From JANSWP01 sp041941305 (lineage in GTDB: Bacteria > Bacteroidota > Bacteroidia > Chitinophagales > Saprospiraceae), in NCBI GenBank assembly GCA_041941305.1, contig JBGTQJ010000011.1, positions 62,001-126,000 on the forward strand: a stretch of DNA of 64,000 nt, read 5' to 3'. Position numbers and translations under genes: made by a program. The notes under the pieces are model-generated. The model made no database searches. It had not been told where the DNA came from and worked only from the letters and a program-made list of their open reading frames with translations. The stretch's first letter is position 1. Each line of letters starts with the position of its first letter. Shown here piece after piece: positions 15,977-25,385 of this stretch.

Positions 15977-16966
15977 TTAGTTGCTAACAGTTTCTTTTTC
16001 AGAAACCTTCAGATCAGGCATATCATAAACACCCATCGCTCCATATTTTTCAATCCTTGCCTCAATTCTATCTTCAGGGCTCATTTTCTTTAACTCTGAA
16101 AGCGCCTTCTTAATTTGTTTCTTTAGAATTTTTGCCATCTCTTCCGGCGCATTGTGGGCTCCTCCAAAGGGTTCCTTGATAATGCCATCAATCAAACCAA
16201 AACTGTGCATGTGTTCAGCAGTCAACTTCAAGGCTTCAGCTGCTTGCTCCTTATGATCCCAACTTCGCCAAAGAATAGACGAACAGGACTCAGGAGAAAT
16301 AACAGAATACCAGGTATTTTCCATCATGTACACTCGATCCCCCAAGCCAATCCCAATAGCACCTCCAGAAGCACCTTCTCCAATGACTACACAGACGATA
16401 GGCACTTTTAGCTGTGCCATTTCAAATAAATTCCGGGCAATGGCCTCTGCCTGGCCCCGCTCCTCCGCTTCTATTCCTGGATAAGCGCCAGGCGTGTCTA
16501 TCAATGTCACTACCGGATAATTGAATCTTTCTGCCATCTTCATCAATCGCAATGCTTTGCGATAACCTTCAGGGTTTGCCATACCAAAATTTCGGTACTG
16601 CCTCATTTTGGTATTGACTCCCTTTTGCTGCCCCATGATAACCACTGTCTGATTATCAATTTTCGCCAATCCCCCTACTATCGCCTTATCATCTTTAAAG
16701 TAGCGATCACCATGCAATTCGACAAAATTTTGGCATATCTGCTCAATATAGTATAAGGTGTATGGGCGTTCAGGATGGCGAGACAATTGCACTTTTTGCC
16801 AACCCGTCAGATTCTCATAAATCTCTTTGCGCTTTTGATGAATTTTTTCTTCCAGTTCTTTGATCATTGGCGCAACATCCAAATCACCCTCTTCACCTAC
16901 TTGCTTGATTTTATCTAGTTGTTCATATAAACTTTCAAGCGGCTTTTCAAAATCCAAAAAAACCAT
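15977..16966 (-). CDS. accA: Acetyl-CoA carboxylase carboxyltransferase, alpha subunit
   Basis: The 329-residue subunit transfers the carboxyl group from carboxybiotin to acetyl-CoA in the first step of fatty acid synthesis, with AccD as partner (not in this window). It starts MVFLDFEKPLESLYEQLDKI, has the YTLYYIEQICQNFVELHGDR region, and the crotonase-fold core (TLIDTPGAYPGIEAEERGQA, GEGASGGAIGIGLGDRVYMM). It is full length for the family and stands alone on the minus strand. Confidence 0.96.
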   Translation of the reverse strand: MVFLDFEKPLESLYEQLDKIKQVGEEGDLDVAPMIKELEEKIHQKRKEIYENLTGWQKVQLSRHPERPYTLYYIEQICQNFVELHGDRYFKDDKAIVGGLAKIDNQTVVIMGQQKGVNTKMRQYRNFGMANPEGYRKALRLMKMAERFNYPVVTLIDTPGAYPGIEAEERGQAEAIARNLFEMAQLKVPIVCVVIGEGASGGAIGIGLGDRVYMMENTWYSVISPESCSSILWRSWDHKEQAAEALKLTAEHMHSFGLIDGIIKEPFGGAHNAPEEMAKILKKQIKKALSELKKMSPEDRIEARIEKYGAMGVYDMPDLKVSEKETVSN

Positions 16967-17109
16967 GTGTGGCAGTTTTCAGCAGCAGTTCATTGTGAGC
17001 AGCAATATTCAAGGCATTTGAGTTTCCTACACACAACCAACTGAAAAGAATTCAATTAATGGGCTTATTATTTATGCTTATCCCTCAATTCCATCTTTAT
17101 TTCTCCATA

Positions 17110-17117
17110 CAAAATTA
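17110..17117 (-). promoter_or_regulatory. Candidate -7 box (TAATTTTG) upstream of accA
   Basis: On the minus strand the octamer TAATTTTG fits TAnnTTTG and lies about 145 nt before the accA start. No -33 TTTG is visible at a good spacing, so the support is weak. Confidence 0.22.
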
Positions 17118-17250
17118 GCAATAAGCCCTTGCCTGCCTAATCGTTTTAGATTTTTTTTTATTTTTTTGAAAAAGAGGTTGCATGTTAAAAAAACTCATTT
17201 TACATTTGCGTCGCTTTTGACGAAAGGCATTTATATAAAGTTAAGATTTT

Positions 17251-17324
17251 GGTCCGGTAGTTCAGTTGGTTAGAATACCTGCCTGTCACGCAGGGGGTCG
17301 CGGGTTCGAGTCCCGTCCGGACCG
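17251..17324 (+). tRNA. tRNA-Asp (GTC)
   Basis: This is a 74-nt cloverleaf. The acceptor stem pairs GGTCCGG with CCGGACC, followed by discriminator G; the anticodon stem is CCTGC/GCAGG around loop CTGTCAC with anticodon GTC (17285-17287), and the T-arm is CGGGTTCGAGTCCCG. No CCA is encoded. Confidence 0.97.
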
Positions 17325-17331
17325 CATTTTT

Positions 17332-17371
17332 AAAAGGGTTTTCATCAAAAAATGATGGAAACCCTTTTTTA
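17332..17371 (+). terminator. Terminator of tRNA-Asp
   Basis: AAAGGGTTTTCATCA (17333-17347) pairs with TGATGGAAACCCTTT (17353-17367) with one G-T pair, followed by a run of T. It lies 8 nt after the tRNA. Confidence 0.85.
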
Positions 17372-17526
17372 TTCCCACATAGAATCATTTCCTCATTACA
17401 AGACTTTCCTACTATTTACTTTATTGTCTCCTAAAAGAAAATTAAACCGATACAGAATCTATTTTTAGGATGGATATATTATTGTCATAATGAATTAACT
17501 TAGCATTATTAAACACCTTTCTTAAA

Positions 17527-19287
17527 ATGACTCATTTCAGAAAATTTATTTTCCTGTTTTCCCTGCTTCTATTTTCACAATTCTTATCCGCTCAAATTGG
17601 CAAATCCCTGGTTTTAGATGGATGCATCAATTATTTTGAAATAGAAGATAATGGCTTGCTGAATCACAATCAGGTATTGAGCATTGAGTGCTGGATACAG
17701 CCCAATTGTGAAGATGGGAATCGGATATTCCTATCAAAGCAATGGTGTGGTGGAGAGTATGGATATTATCTTTCAGTGAAGGAAGGAAGGCTTTTTTGGT
17801 CTTTTTCTATTGATGGACATTGTGCTCCTTCCAGTTTTATTCAAACTGTAAACCCACATATTCCAGCCAATCAATTTTCGCATGTCGCCATGGTGCATAA
17901 TGAATCTGAAGTGCAAATGTTCATTAATGGAGAAGAAGTAGATGTAGAGCAAATCCAAGGTACATTTGGTGCAATCCATAACAGTAGTGAACCATTTAGA
18001 TTAGGAGCTTATAAAAAAATCAATGAGGACTTTATCGCGCATTACAGTGGACTTTTGGATGAAGTCCGTGTATGGAATATTGAATTAACAGAATCCTTGA
18101 TTCAACAAAGGATGAACATCGTTTTAACTGGGAACGAAACTGGTTTAATCTTGTATTTAGATATGGAAGAAAATGGTCAAGGAGCCTCTCTGAAATTGCA
18201 AAACCAATCGACATTGGGCACTTCCTTAAATGCCAATCCAATTGGGTTTAATTCTTACACTCCCTATATTTCAATTCCTGAAAACTACAATATGAATCTG
18301 GTCGATTTGGGAGATGACCTATTTACTTGTGATGATGTTTTGCTTACACTGGATATTGATAATTACAAAAATATTTTGTGGAATACAGGGGCTACGACAA
18401 ATGAAATCAACATTTCAGATTCAGGGATATATTCAGTCGAAGTAGAGACGGAACTTTGTAAAATTCATAGAGATACAGTGTACGTCGAAGATTCCATCCA
18501 GCTGGTTTCGACTGAATACTCAATTTGTGAAAATGATTCGATCTGGATAAATAATACACTCTATTCGGAAGAGGGGGCTTTTTATGACACCCTCTTTTCT
18601 AATACAGGATGCGACACCCTAATTGAAAGTATTATAACCTTCCTTCTTCCAAGTTCAGAATACCTAGAAATCGAAGTTTGCCCAAACGAGACCGCCTTGT
18701 TTAATAACGAGGAATTAGAGCCTGGAAGCATTACAGATTTTTTTCTGGAAAGTGAAGATGGCTGTGATTCTATCGTTTCTGTTCAAGTTATTGCATTAAA
18801 TATCAATGATGATTTTCTAGGCAATGATCAAATTATTTGTAATCAGAATTATTCAATCACCAGCCCTAATACAAATACATTTTGGAATAATGGTTCTATT
18901 TCACAAAACCTCCAGGTAAGTAACACTGGAATTTATTATGGCGAGTATATTGATGAATCCGGGTGTCTTAACTCAGATACCATTCAAATTGAATTTGTTC
19001 ATCATAGTATCTATGTCCCGAATGCTTTTTCACCAAATGGAGATGGATTGAATGACTGTTTCCAACCTTATTTTTCTACAATAGATATTATTGAAAATTT
19101 CACACTTTCCATTTTTAGTCGATGGGGAAGTCTCATCTTTCAAACCTCCAGAGTTGAGGATTGTTGGGATGGAACACTGAACGGAAAAAAATTAAATTCA
19201 GGAGTCTTTACCTGGGTTATTGAAACCAATGCTGCTTCTTGCGACCAACTCGATTCTCTTAGAGGGGATGTAGTTTTGTTGAGATAA
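17527..19287 (+). CDS. Secreted LamG-domain protein with T9SS type B sorting domain
   Basis: This 586-residue exported protein has a signal peptide (FIFLFSLLLFSQFLSAQ), a concanavalin-like LamG domain (about residues 25-235; LSIECWIQPNCEDGNRIFLS, then LLDEVRVWNIELTESLIQQR), a stretch of short repeats with the pattern xCxNxSxx...GCDS/GCDT (about residues 330-425), and a C-terminal gliding-motility-type domain (VYVPNAFSPNGDGLNDCF, then IFSRWGSLIF, ending in GVFTWVIE...). That C-terminus is the T9SS type B sorting signal, so it is secreted to the surface. The LamG fold suggests binding of a carbohydrate or protein ligand. It is followed after 59 nt by a hybrid sensor gene. Confidence 0.85.
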   Translation: MTHFRKFIFLFSLLLFSQFLSAQIGKSLVLDGCINYFEIEDNGLLNHNQVLSIECWIQPNCEDGNRIFLSKQWCGGEYGYYLSVKEGRLFWSFSIDGHCAPSSFIQTVNPHIPANQFSHVAMVHNESEVQMFINGEEVDVEQIQGTFGAIHNSSEPFRLGAYKKINEDFIAHYSGLLDEVRVWNIELTESLIQQRMNIVLTGNETGLILYLDMEENGQGASLKLQNQSTLGTSLNANPIGFNSYTPYISIPENYNMNLVDLGDDLFTCDDVLLTLDIDNYKNILWNTGATTNEINISDSGIYSVEVETELCKIHRDTVYVEDSIQLVSTEYSICENDSIWINNTLYSEEGAFYDTLFSNTGCDTLIESIITFLLPSSEYLEIEVCPNETALFNNEELEPGSITDFFLESEDGCDSIVSVQVIALNINDDFLGNDQIICNQNYSITSPNTNTFWNNGSISQNLQVSNTGIYYGEYIDESGCLNSDTIQIEFVHHSIYVPNAFSPNGDGLNDCFQPYFSTIDIIENFTLSIFSRWGSLIFQTSRVEDCWDGTLNGKKLNSGVFTWVIETNAASCDQLDSLRGDVVLLR

Positions 19288-19346
19288 TAAATGAGGGGTG
19301 GACATCGCACAGATAATAAATTTATTTTCTTTGCTTAAAAAAGCAG

Positions 19347-22300
19347 TTGAAGTACCAGGTTTGTAATTTGAATTTCATCTTTATTCTCCTCCTTGTCTTC
19401 TCCAAGGCTGCTGGTCAAGGACTGCCTTTAACCAAACTCTCCAATAAAGACGGCATTTCAATAGGGCTGGTTTATGATATTCTACAAGATCGAGAAGACT
19501 TCATCTGGTTTGCAACCAAAGATGGGCTTCATCATTTCGATGGCGCACATTTGAAAATTTTCTCGAATGATCCGTCTTATCCTTTCTCTATATCAGATAA
19601 TCATATCAAAAAATTATTCGAGGACAGTCGAGGATATTTATGGGTAACGGTGGAAGGAAAAGGTATCAGTGTTTTTGATAAATCTACAGAGCGATTTTAC
19701 CATATTAGAACCAAAAAAGGAGGCTCCAATGGTTTGTCAAATAATTTCATCAGAGGAATTGTTGAAGACAAAAATGGGTTGATTTGGGCGGTGGGAGAAA
19801 GGGGTATTGACAAAATGCTTCTACCCGAAAAAATTCATAAAGACAATGCTGACTGGACTCCTTTTATTCAATTTGAATATTTTCAACCAAAAAACTCTGA
19901 AAGCCAGGCTCAAATAAAGACAATCCAAACTACCGAAGACAACACTATAATAATCGGATTCAAAAATGGATTAAGCGAACTTGCAGATGGGAAAATAAAG
20001 ATCATTGATTTACCTGGAAATGAAAAAGATGCAGTAACCGATGTAAACAGTATCCTTCCTTTAGGAAATGAATACTATCTACTGAGTAGAAGCAATTCAC
20101 AAATATTATGGAACCGAAAAACGAATGAGAAAAAGTTATTTCATTTTCCTCTCCGACTCATCAATGATAAAACCTATAGCCTTACAATTGATAACAAACA
20201 AAGGATTTGGCTGACAGACGATGTGACCATTTGGCAAATTAACTTAGCTGAGTTGATGAAGGGGGATTTTGTCCCCAGACTCGTACACAGAGTACAACTT
20301 GGAGGTGTCAATAAATTATTCCATGACAAAAGAGGGGTCATTTGGATAGGCACCAATGGATTTGGTATTTATCAATACAACACCTTCCGGGAAAACTTCA
20401 ATAAGATTTTTAATGATGGCACTATTGTAAAAGTTCATAAAGACAATACTGGAAATCTATGGACAAAACGTCCAGCCAGCAGTTTCAAGGTTTTTGACCA
20501 ATTCAATAAAGAAATATTTCTGAATTCAGCTTTTGTGAATGAATCAACAGAAGTTTTTGCAATGGCAAATGGGAAAGCAAAAGAGGAATTGTGGTTTTTG
20601 ATCAAACAAAAAAATGAGACATCCCTGATCAAATATAATCTCAGCAATCAAAATCATGAGCCTTTTAAACACGAAGGGCCCGTCGGAAATACTCAAATGA
20701 TTTGTGATGAATCTGGCGATTTATGGTTTTGTGGAACAGATGGCAACCTTTGGCAATTCAAACGGGAAGCATCTGTTTTTCTACCATACTTTATCTCGGA
20801 GAATATTGAGGTAAATGCACTCTGTCAAGATGCTAATGGTCATTTCTGGATAGGGCATTCTGATGGTTTGATTAGAACAAAGATTGTAGAAAGTCGAATT
20901 AGTGTTGAGCATTTTCAGTTCAACTTGGAAAAGAAAAGTAGTTTAAGCAATAACTTTGTACTCTCCATTTCGGATGATCCATTAACACCTAAAAAGTATC
21001 TCTGGATTGGAACGAAGGGTGGTGGACTCAATCGTTTTGACAAGGAAAATGAAACTTTTGAGTCCTTTAAAATGGAACAAGGACTTCCAAACAATACCAT
21101 TTACGCCATCTTACCGGATAAGGCTAATAACCTCTGGATGAGTACCAATCGAGGCATTTCTCAATTAAATTTAGAGACAACTTCATTCCAAAACTATACG
21201 GTAGAAGATGGCTTACAAGGCAATGAATTTAACATCAATGCTTACTTTGGATCAGAAGAAGGAGAATTGATATTTGGTGGTTCCAATGGTTTAAATCGTT
21301 TTTATCCCGAACGATTGCTTTTGGATGTCAAAGCCCCTAAAACCTTTATCATTGGCTTAAAAGTCAAAAACGAATCCATTAATTACAAGGACGGTTCCCA
21401 AATTTTAAATAAGCCTATTCAGTATACAGATGCAATAAAATTGAGCCATAGCCAAAACATGATATCTATTGAATTTTCTGCTTTGGACTACGCAGTTATT
21501 ACTAAAAATAAATATCGCTATCGCTTATTGGGATTACATGATGATTGGATTTACTCTGGCAATTCAAACGTTGTTCAATACTCTTTCCTGAATGCCGGAA
21601 CCTATACTTTTGAAGCGCAAGGAACCAACAGCATCGGAATTTGGAGTGAAAATATTGCAAGATTAACTATTACAATCCATCCTCCCTGGTGGGCTTCAAC
21701 GTATGCCTATTTTGCCTATTTAGTGCTTTTGGCAAGTTTGGTCTATGCCATATTTCGTTTTCAGATGAATCGCCTCAAACTCAAAAACCAACTGGCTTTT
21801 GAACAAAAAGAAGCAGAACGATTGGCGGAAATGGATAAAATGAAATCAAATTTCTTTTCCAATATCACCCATGAATTCCGCACGCCTCTAACATTGATAA
21901 TTGAACCGCTTAGACAAGCACTTGAAAACCAAAACCTGGAGGAGAAAGAAAAAATTAAACTTGCCCATAACAATAGCCAAAAGCTCCTCCGTCTCATTAA
22001 TCAATTGCTTGATTTGTTCAAATTGGAACATCAAAAAATGAAGGTGAAGTTGAAAAGGGGAGACATTCTGGAAGTTATCTCGCCCATCGTTTCTTCCTTT
22101 ACACCTCTTGCTGAGCAAAAAGGAATTGAGCTGAAATATCAAGTTCCAAAGTCTTTGCCCTCATTTGACTTTGATAAAGATAAAGTAGAGAAAATTTTAT
22201 TCAACTTAATTTCAAATGCCATTAAGTTTACAGAACAAGGAAGTGTAGAATTATCTGTCTACAGTCAAGAAAAAACTGAATCGCCTACTGCCACCCCAAA

Positions 22301-23384
22301 TGGGATAACCTTCCTGCTGCTAACTGTCTCCGATACGGGCATTGGCATCTCCGCAGAAAAACAAAAACACATATTCGATCGCTTTTATCAAATTGACGAC
22401 TCCTCGACCAGGAAACAACAGGGAACCGGCATTGGCTTGGCCTTGACAAAAGAATTGGTCGGATTGATGGGAGGAAAAATTGAATTGGAAAGTGAATTGG
22501 GAAAAGGAAGTACTTTCAAAGTATTTCTACCACTTTCTAATGTATCTGAAGGTTCAGAAAATCACAAAATAACTGATACTTCTGCTCCAATAGTTGTTGA
22601 AACCCCTAATCATATTGTATCTCAAATAAACCCTGATGCAGGGAATATTGCCTTGGTAATAGAAGACAATGCTGAAATGCGAAAATTTATTGTAGAATCC
22701 TTACAGGATAGCTATCAGGTTTTGGAAGCGGATAATGGAACCAAGGGATTGGAAATAGCAAAGCAAACTATCCCAAACGTTATCATTTCTGATATCATGA
22801 TGCCTGAGATGGATGGCTTTGAAGTTTGCAAGCAACTGAAAACTGACGATAAAACTTCTCATATTCCAATTATTCTGCTAACGGCAAAAACAGCTTTAAA
22901 TAGTAAGATTCAAGGCTTAAAATATGGTGCAGATGCGTATCTCACAAAACCATTTGACACGCGAGAATTGTTAGTACGAATGGAAAAATTAGTCGAATTG
23001 AGACAATTGCTTCGCATTAAATTTAGCCAACAATTGGAAACAGAAACGCGTATTCCAGAGCTTTCCGAATACGACCAAAATTTCCTGAATAATTTAGACG
23101 AGGTCATCCAGGAGAATCTTGACAACGAACTCCTTTCTGTCGAAATATTATCAAAAAAAGTAGCCATGAGCCGTGCTCAGTTGCATCGAAAGTTACGTGC
23201 GCTTCTTGACCAGTCCCCTTCAGAATTCATTCGAAATTACCGTCTAAGAGAAGCCATGCAATTATTGAAAACTAAAAAAGGGAATGTAACTGAAGTAGCG
23301 TTTATGGTCGGGTTTTCAAGTCAGAAATATTTTTCTACGAGGTTTAAAGAAAAATATGGAATCTCGCCAAAAGAAGTCAAGTAG
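19347..23384 (+). CDS. Hybrid two-component system (HTCS): propeller sensor, kinase, receiver, AraC-type HTH
   Basis: The 1345-residue protein begins at a TTG (19347) with a signal peptide (FIFILLLVFSKAAGQG). A periplasmic two-component-regulator propeller runs to about residue 690 with repeated WIGT/LWMST blades, then the Y_Y_Y domain (about 700-770), a TM helix (about 785-803), the histidine kinase (His842 in NITHEFRTPL; ATP domain with DTGIGIS and GTGIGLAL), a receiver (Asp1149 in ISDIMMPEMDGFE) and an AraC-type HTH (VAMSRAQLHRKLRALL...VAFMVGFSSQKYFSTRF). All phosphotransfer residues are intact. Such proteins sense oligosaccharides in other Bacteroidetes and switch on adjacent polysaccharide utilisation loci; here no SusC/SusD pair is near. 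Confidence 0.93.
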   Translation: MKYQVCNLNFIFILLLVFSKAAGQGLPLTKLSNKDGISIGLVYDILQDREDFIWFATKDGLHHFDGAHLKIFSNDPSYPFSISDNHIKKLFEDSRGYLWVTVEGKGISVFDKSTERFYHIRTKKGGSNGLSNNFIRGIVEDKNGLIWAVGERGIDKMLLPEKIHKDNADWTPFIQFEYFQPKNSESQAQIKTIQTTEDNTIIIGFKNGLSELADGKIKIIDLPGNEKDAVTDVNSILPLGNEYYLLSRSNSQILWNRKTNEKKLFHFPLRLINDKTYSLTIDNKQRIWLTDDVTIWQINLAELMKGDFVPRLVHRVQLGGVNKLFHDKRGVIWIGTNGFGIYQYNTFRENFNKIFNDGTIVKVHKDNTGNLWTKRPASSFKVFDQFNKEIFLNSAFVNESTEVFAMANGKAKEELWFLIKQKNETSLIKYNLSNQNHEPFKHEGPVGNTQMICDESGDLWFCGTDGNLWQFKREASVFLPYFISENIEVNALCQDANGHFWIGHSDGLIRTKIVESRISVEHFQFNLEKKSSLSNNFVLSISDDPLTPKKYLWIGTKGGGLNRFDKENETFESFKMEQGLPNNTIYAILPDKANNLWMSTNRGISQLNLETTSFQNYTVEDGLQGNEFNINAYFGSEEGELIFGGSNGLNRFYPERLLLDVKAPKTFIIGLKVKNESINYKDGSQILNKPIQYTDAIKLSHSQNMISIEFSALDYAVITKNKYRYRLLGLHDDWIYSGNSNVVQYSFLNAGTYTFEAQGTNSIGIWSENIARLTITIHPPWWASTYAYFAYLVLLASLVYAIFRFQMNRLKLKNQLAFEQKEAERLAEMDKMKSNFFSNITHEFRTPLTLIIEPLRQALENQNLEEKEKIKLAHNNSQKLLRLINQLLDLFKLEHQKMKVKLKRGDILEVISPIVSSFTPLAEQKGIELKYQVPKSLPSFDFDKDKVEKILFNLISNAIKFTEQGSVELSVYSQEKTESPTATPNGITFLLLTVSDTGIGISAEKQKHIFDRFYQIDDSSTRKQQGTGIGLALTKELVGLMGGKIELESELGKGSTFKVFLPLSNVSEGSENHKITDTSAPIVVETPNHIVSQINPDAGNIALVIEDNAEMRKFIVESLQDSYQVLEADNGTKGLEIAKQTIPNVIISDIMMPEMDGFEVCKQLKTDDKTSHIPIILLTAKTALNSKIQGLKYGADAYLTKPFDTRELLVRMEKLVELRQLLRIKFSQQLETETRIPELSEYDQNFLNNLDEVIQENLDNELLSVEILSKKVAMSRAQLHRKLRALLDQSPSEFIRNYRLREAMQLLKTKKGNVTEVAFMVGFSSQKYFSTRFKEKYGISPKEVK

Positions 23385-23462
23385 CTATTCTTTATATGTC
23401 AAATGGGATAAAAAAGTGATTGCTCCAGGAAAGATTTTCGTTTTTTCCCCATACCTACTAAA

Positions 23463-24398
23463 TCATTTATAATAATTACTGAAAAATTCTGGAAGATGGC
23501 GGAGGGCTGCCAGCTCTTTTTGTTTAACCCTAATTTCATCAGCAGGAGAACCAAAGTATGCTTTTTTTGGAGCCAAACTTTTTGAGACACCAGATTGGGC
23601 GCTAATAACAGCTCCTTCTCCGATCCGAATTCTGGGGGACAATCCAACTTGTCCATAAAGCACTACATTGTCTTCAATTATTGTTTTACCTCCAATTCCA
23701 ACCTGTCCCGCTATTAAACAGTTTTTCCCAATCTCCACTCCATGTCCAACATGTACCTGACAGTCTAATTTTGAACCTTCGCCAATAACAGTGTCTCCAG
23801 AAACTCCTTTATTAATGGTACAGCAAGCACCGATATCCACATGGTCTCCGATGACGACCCTTCCTCCTGATCTCCATTTTTCAAAAGTCTTGTCCTCATG
23901 CCTTTTGAAGTAAAAAGCATCCGTTCCTATCATACTACCTGCTTGAATCGTTACATTATTTCCAATAACGGTATGCTCCATGATCACCACATTTGCCTGG
24001 ATGTGACAATTTTCACCAATGGTTACTTCATGGGCAATGACTACTCCAGGTTCAATAATTGTTGAAGGATGAATTTTAGCGGAAGGGTCAATTTGGACAG
24101 TTAAGGGACGCATCGGTCTATATTCGCGAATCAATTGATCATAAGCCTTGAAGGGAGATTCGCAAATCAGCAATGCTTTTCCCTTTGGGCATTCTGTTTT
24201 TTCATTTAAAATAATGATAGTAGCTGCCGATTGGAGTGATTTTTTAAAATACTTGGGTAAATCAGAAAAAGTGATGTCTCCTGTTTCGACTTTATGAATT
24301 TCATTGATACCAGTAGCCACTAAGGTATCATCGCCTATAATTTCAGCATTCAATTTTTGAGCTAAATCCTTTACAGGTATTGGTGCCGGAAATTTCAT
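23463..24398 (-). CDS. lpxD: UDP-3-O-(3-hydroxyacyl)glucosamine N-acyltransferase
   Basis: The 311-residue enzyme starts MKFPAPIPVKDLAQKL at an ATG at 24398; an upstream in-frame start at 24491 adds 31 atypical residues. It transfers a hydroxyacyl chain from ACP to the amino group of UDP-3-acylglucosamine in lipid A synthesis. The N-terminal uridine-binding domain is followed by a left-handed beta-helix (PSAKIHPSTIIEPGVVIAHE and on) and the catalytic histidine region CQVHVGHGVEIG. It is not beside lpxA, lpxC or fabZ, so it may be a second LpxD-type paralogue. Confidence 0.87.
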   Translation of the reverse strand: MKFPAPIPVKDLAQKLNAEIIGDDTLVATGINEIHKVETGDITFSDLPKYFKKSLQSAATIIILNEKTECPKGKALLICESPFKAYDQLIREYRPMRPLTVQIDPSAKIHPSTIIEPGVVIAHEVTIGENCHIQANVVIMEHTVIGNNVTIQAGSMIGTDAFYFKRHEDKTFEKWRSGGRVVIGDHVDIGACCTINKGVSGDTVIGEGSKLDCQVHVGHGVEIGKNCLIAGQVGIGGKTIIEDNVVLYGQVGLSPRIRIGEGAVISAQSGVSKSLAPKKAYFGSPADEIRVKQKELAALRHLPEFFSNYYK

Positions 24399-24435
24399 TT
24401 TTTCAATATTTAAGTTGAGTTTTGCGCTTCGGGAA

Positions 24436-24443
24436 CAAAAGTA
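24436..24443 (-). promoter_or_regulatory. Candidate -7 box (TACTTTTG) upstream of lpxD
   Basis: TACTTTTG on the minus strand matches TAnnTTTG and lies about 38 nt before the chosen lpxD ATG, which supports that start over the longer one. There is no convincing -33 box. Confidence 0.35.
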
Positions 24444-24505
24444 GGTTATGAAGTGGTTTGCATTGGTGTTTCTGAATAATATTTCTAACAAAATTCTAAG
24501 AAATT

Positions 24506-24952
24506 ATGAGTCTTGAACAAAAAATTATGACCGATTTGAAAGCTGCTATGAAAGCAAAAGATCAAGGAGCTTTGCGCGGTATCCGTGCCATTAAAGCAGC
24601 TATCTTATTAGCAAAAACTGACGGTAGTGGAAAAGAATTGAATGAAGAAGCTGAAATCAAGATGCTGCAAAAACTGATTAAACAACGAAAAGATTCTTTG
24701 GAAATATTTGTTAAACAAGGGCGAGAAGATTTAGCTTCCGTAGAAAGAGAGGAAATTGCAGCCATTGAAAAGTATTTGCCAGAACAAATAGGAGCAGAAG
24801 AATTAGAAGCCTTCTTGAAAAACATCATCGATACAGTAGGCGCTACTTCTATGAAGGATATGGGGAAGGTGATGGGAATGGCATCCAAGCAGTTAGCTGG
24901 TAAAGCAGATGGAAAGACAATTTCAACAGTTGTTAAACAGCTGTTAGGATAA
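24506..24952 (+). CDS. yqeY: GatB/YqeY-domain protein
   Basis: The 148-residue all-alpha protein starts MSLEQKIMTDLKAAMKAKDQ, with RGIRAIKAAILLAKTDG and the characteristic tail DMGKVMGMASKQLAGKADGKTISTVVKQLL. YqeY resembles the tail domain of the GatB amidotransferase subunit that contacts tRNA; its role as a stand-alone protein is unclear. It is divergent from lpxD and is followed by a 34-nt perfect palindrome. Confidence 0.93.
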   Translation: MSLEQKIMTDLKAAMKAKDQGALRGIRAIKAAILLAKTDGSGKELNEEAEIKMLQKLIKQRKDSLEIFVKQGREDLASVEREEIAAIEKYLPEQIGAEELEAFLKNIIDTVGATSMKDMGKVMGMASKQLAGKADGKTISTVVKQLLG

Positions 24953-24969
24953 ATTTTAATAATTGAATC

Positions 24970-25003
24970 ATCCTGAATTTTTCAAGCTTGAAAAATTCAG
25001 GAT
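24970..25003. terminator. 34-nt perfect palindrome after yqeY (probable terminator)
   Basis: ATCCTGAATTTTTCAAG is followed directly by its exact reverse complement, centred between 24986 and 24987. The arm can fold to a 15-bp stem with a 4-nt loop (AGCT). It starts 18 nt after the yqeY stop and is followed by a short T-rich stretch (TTCTTAT). Confidence 0.65.
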
Positions 25004-25385
25004 TTCTTATGACACTCACTAAGCTTTCTAAGCTCAACAATTTGACTATTAATATATTATGTTCTTTTTTGCTTGATAAAAATGGTAGGAAGCGAATAAG
25101 CTTCCTGAAAAAAATCAAGACTGGTTTTAATTTTGGACAATTCTAAGCTTGATTTTGCTTCAAACCCAAACTCACCCTCATCCTTTGGGTTCAAACATGG
25201 GTTTTCTCTCAAGCCCACCCTCAAAATCTTCACTAAGAATTGTTACCCAAAATTCAAAAAGGTCACAACAAAGAGCTGATACTTAGAACCATGGGTAAAA
25301 GAAAGAAGTAAATCAATTCTCAAAAATAATATTCCAAACTATTAGCATGACACAGGTTACAATCAATGATTACCTTTTTAAAGAT
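25004..25385. other. Intergenic stretch with small hairpins, no gene
   Basis: I see no gene. AGGAAGC (25087-25093) and GCTTCCT (25100-25106) form a 7-bp hairpin with a T-run on the minus side, possibly a late terminator for the VOC gene. A 9-bp inverted pair is AAAATCAAG (25111-25119) and CTTGATTTT (25148-25156). Confidence 0.35.

Noticed and set aside
17200..17388. 62-residue ORF (minus strand) overlapping the tRNA-Asp gene
   Set aside because: Antisense translation of the tRNA and its terminator; this is a well-known spurious ORF in genomes with this tRNA.
24933..25118. Minus-strand ORF over the palindrome after yqeY
   Set aside because: It covers the palindromic terminator and has no protein-like features.
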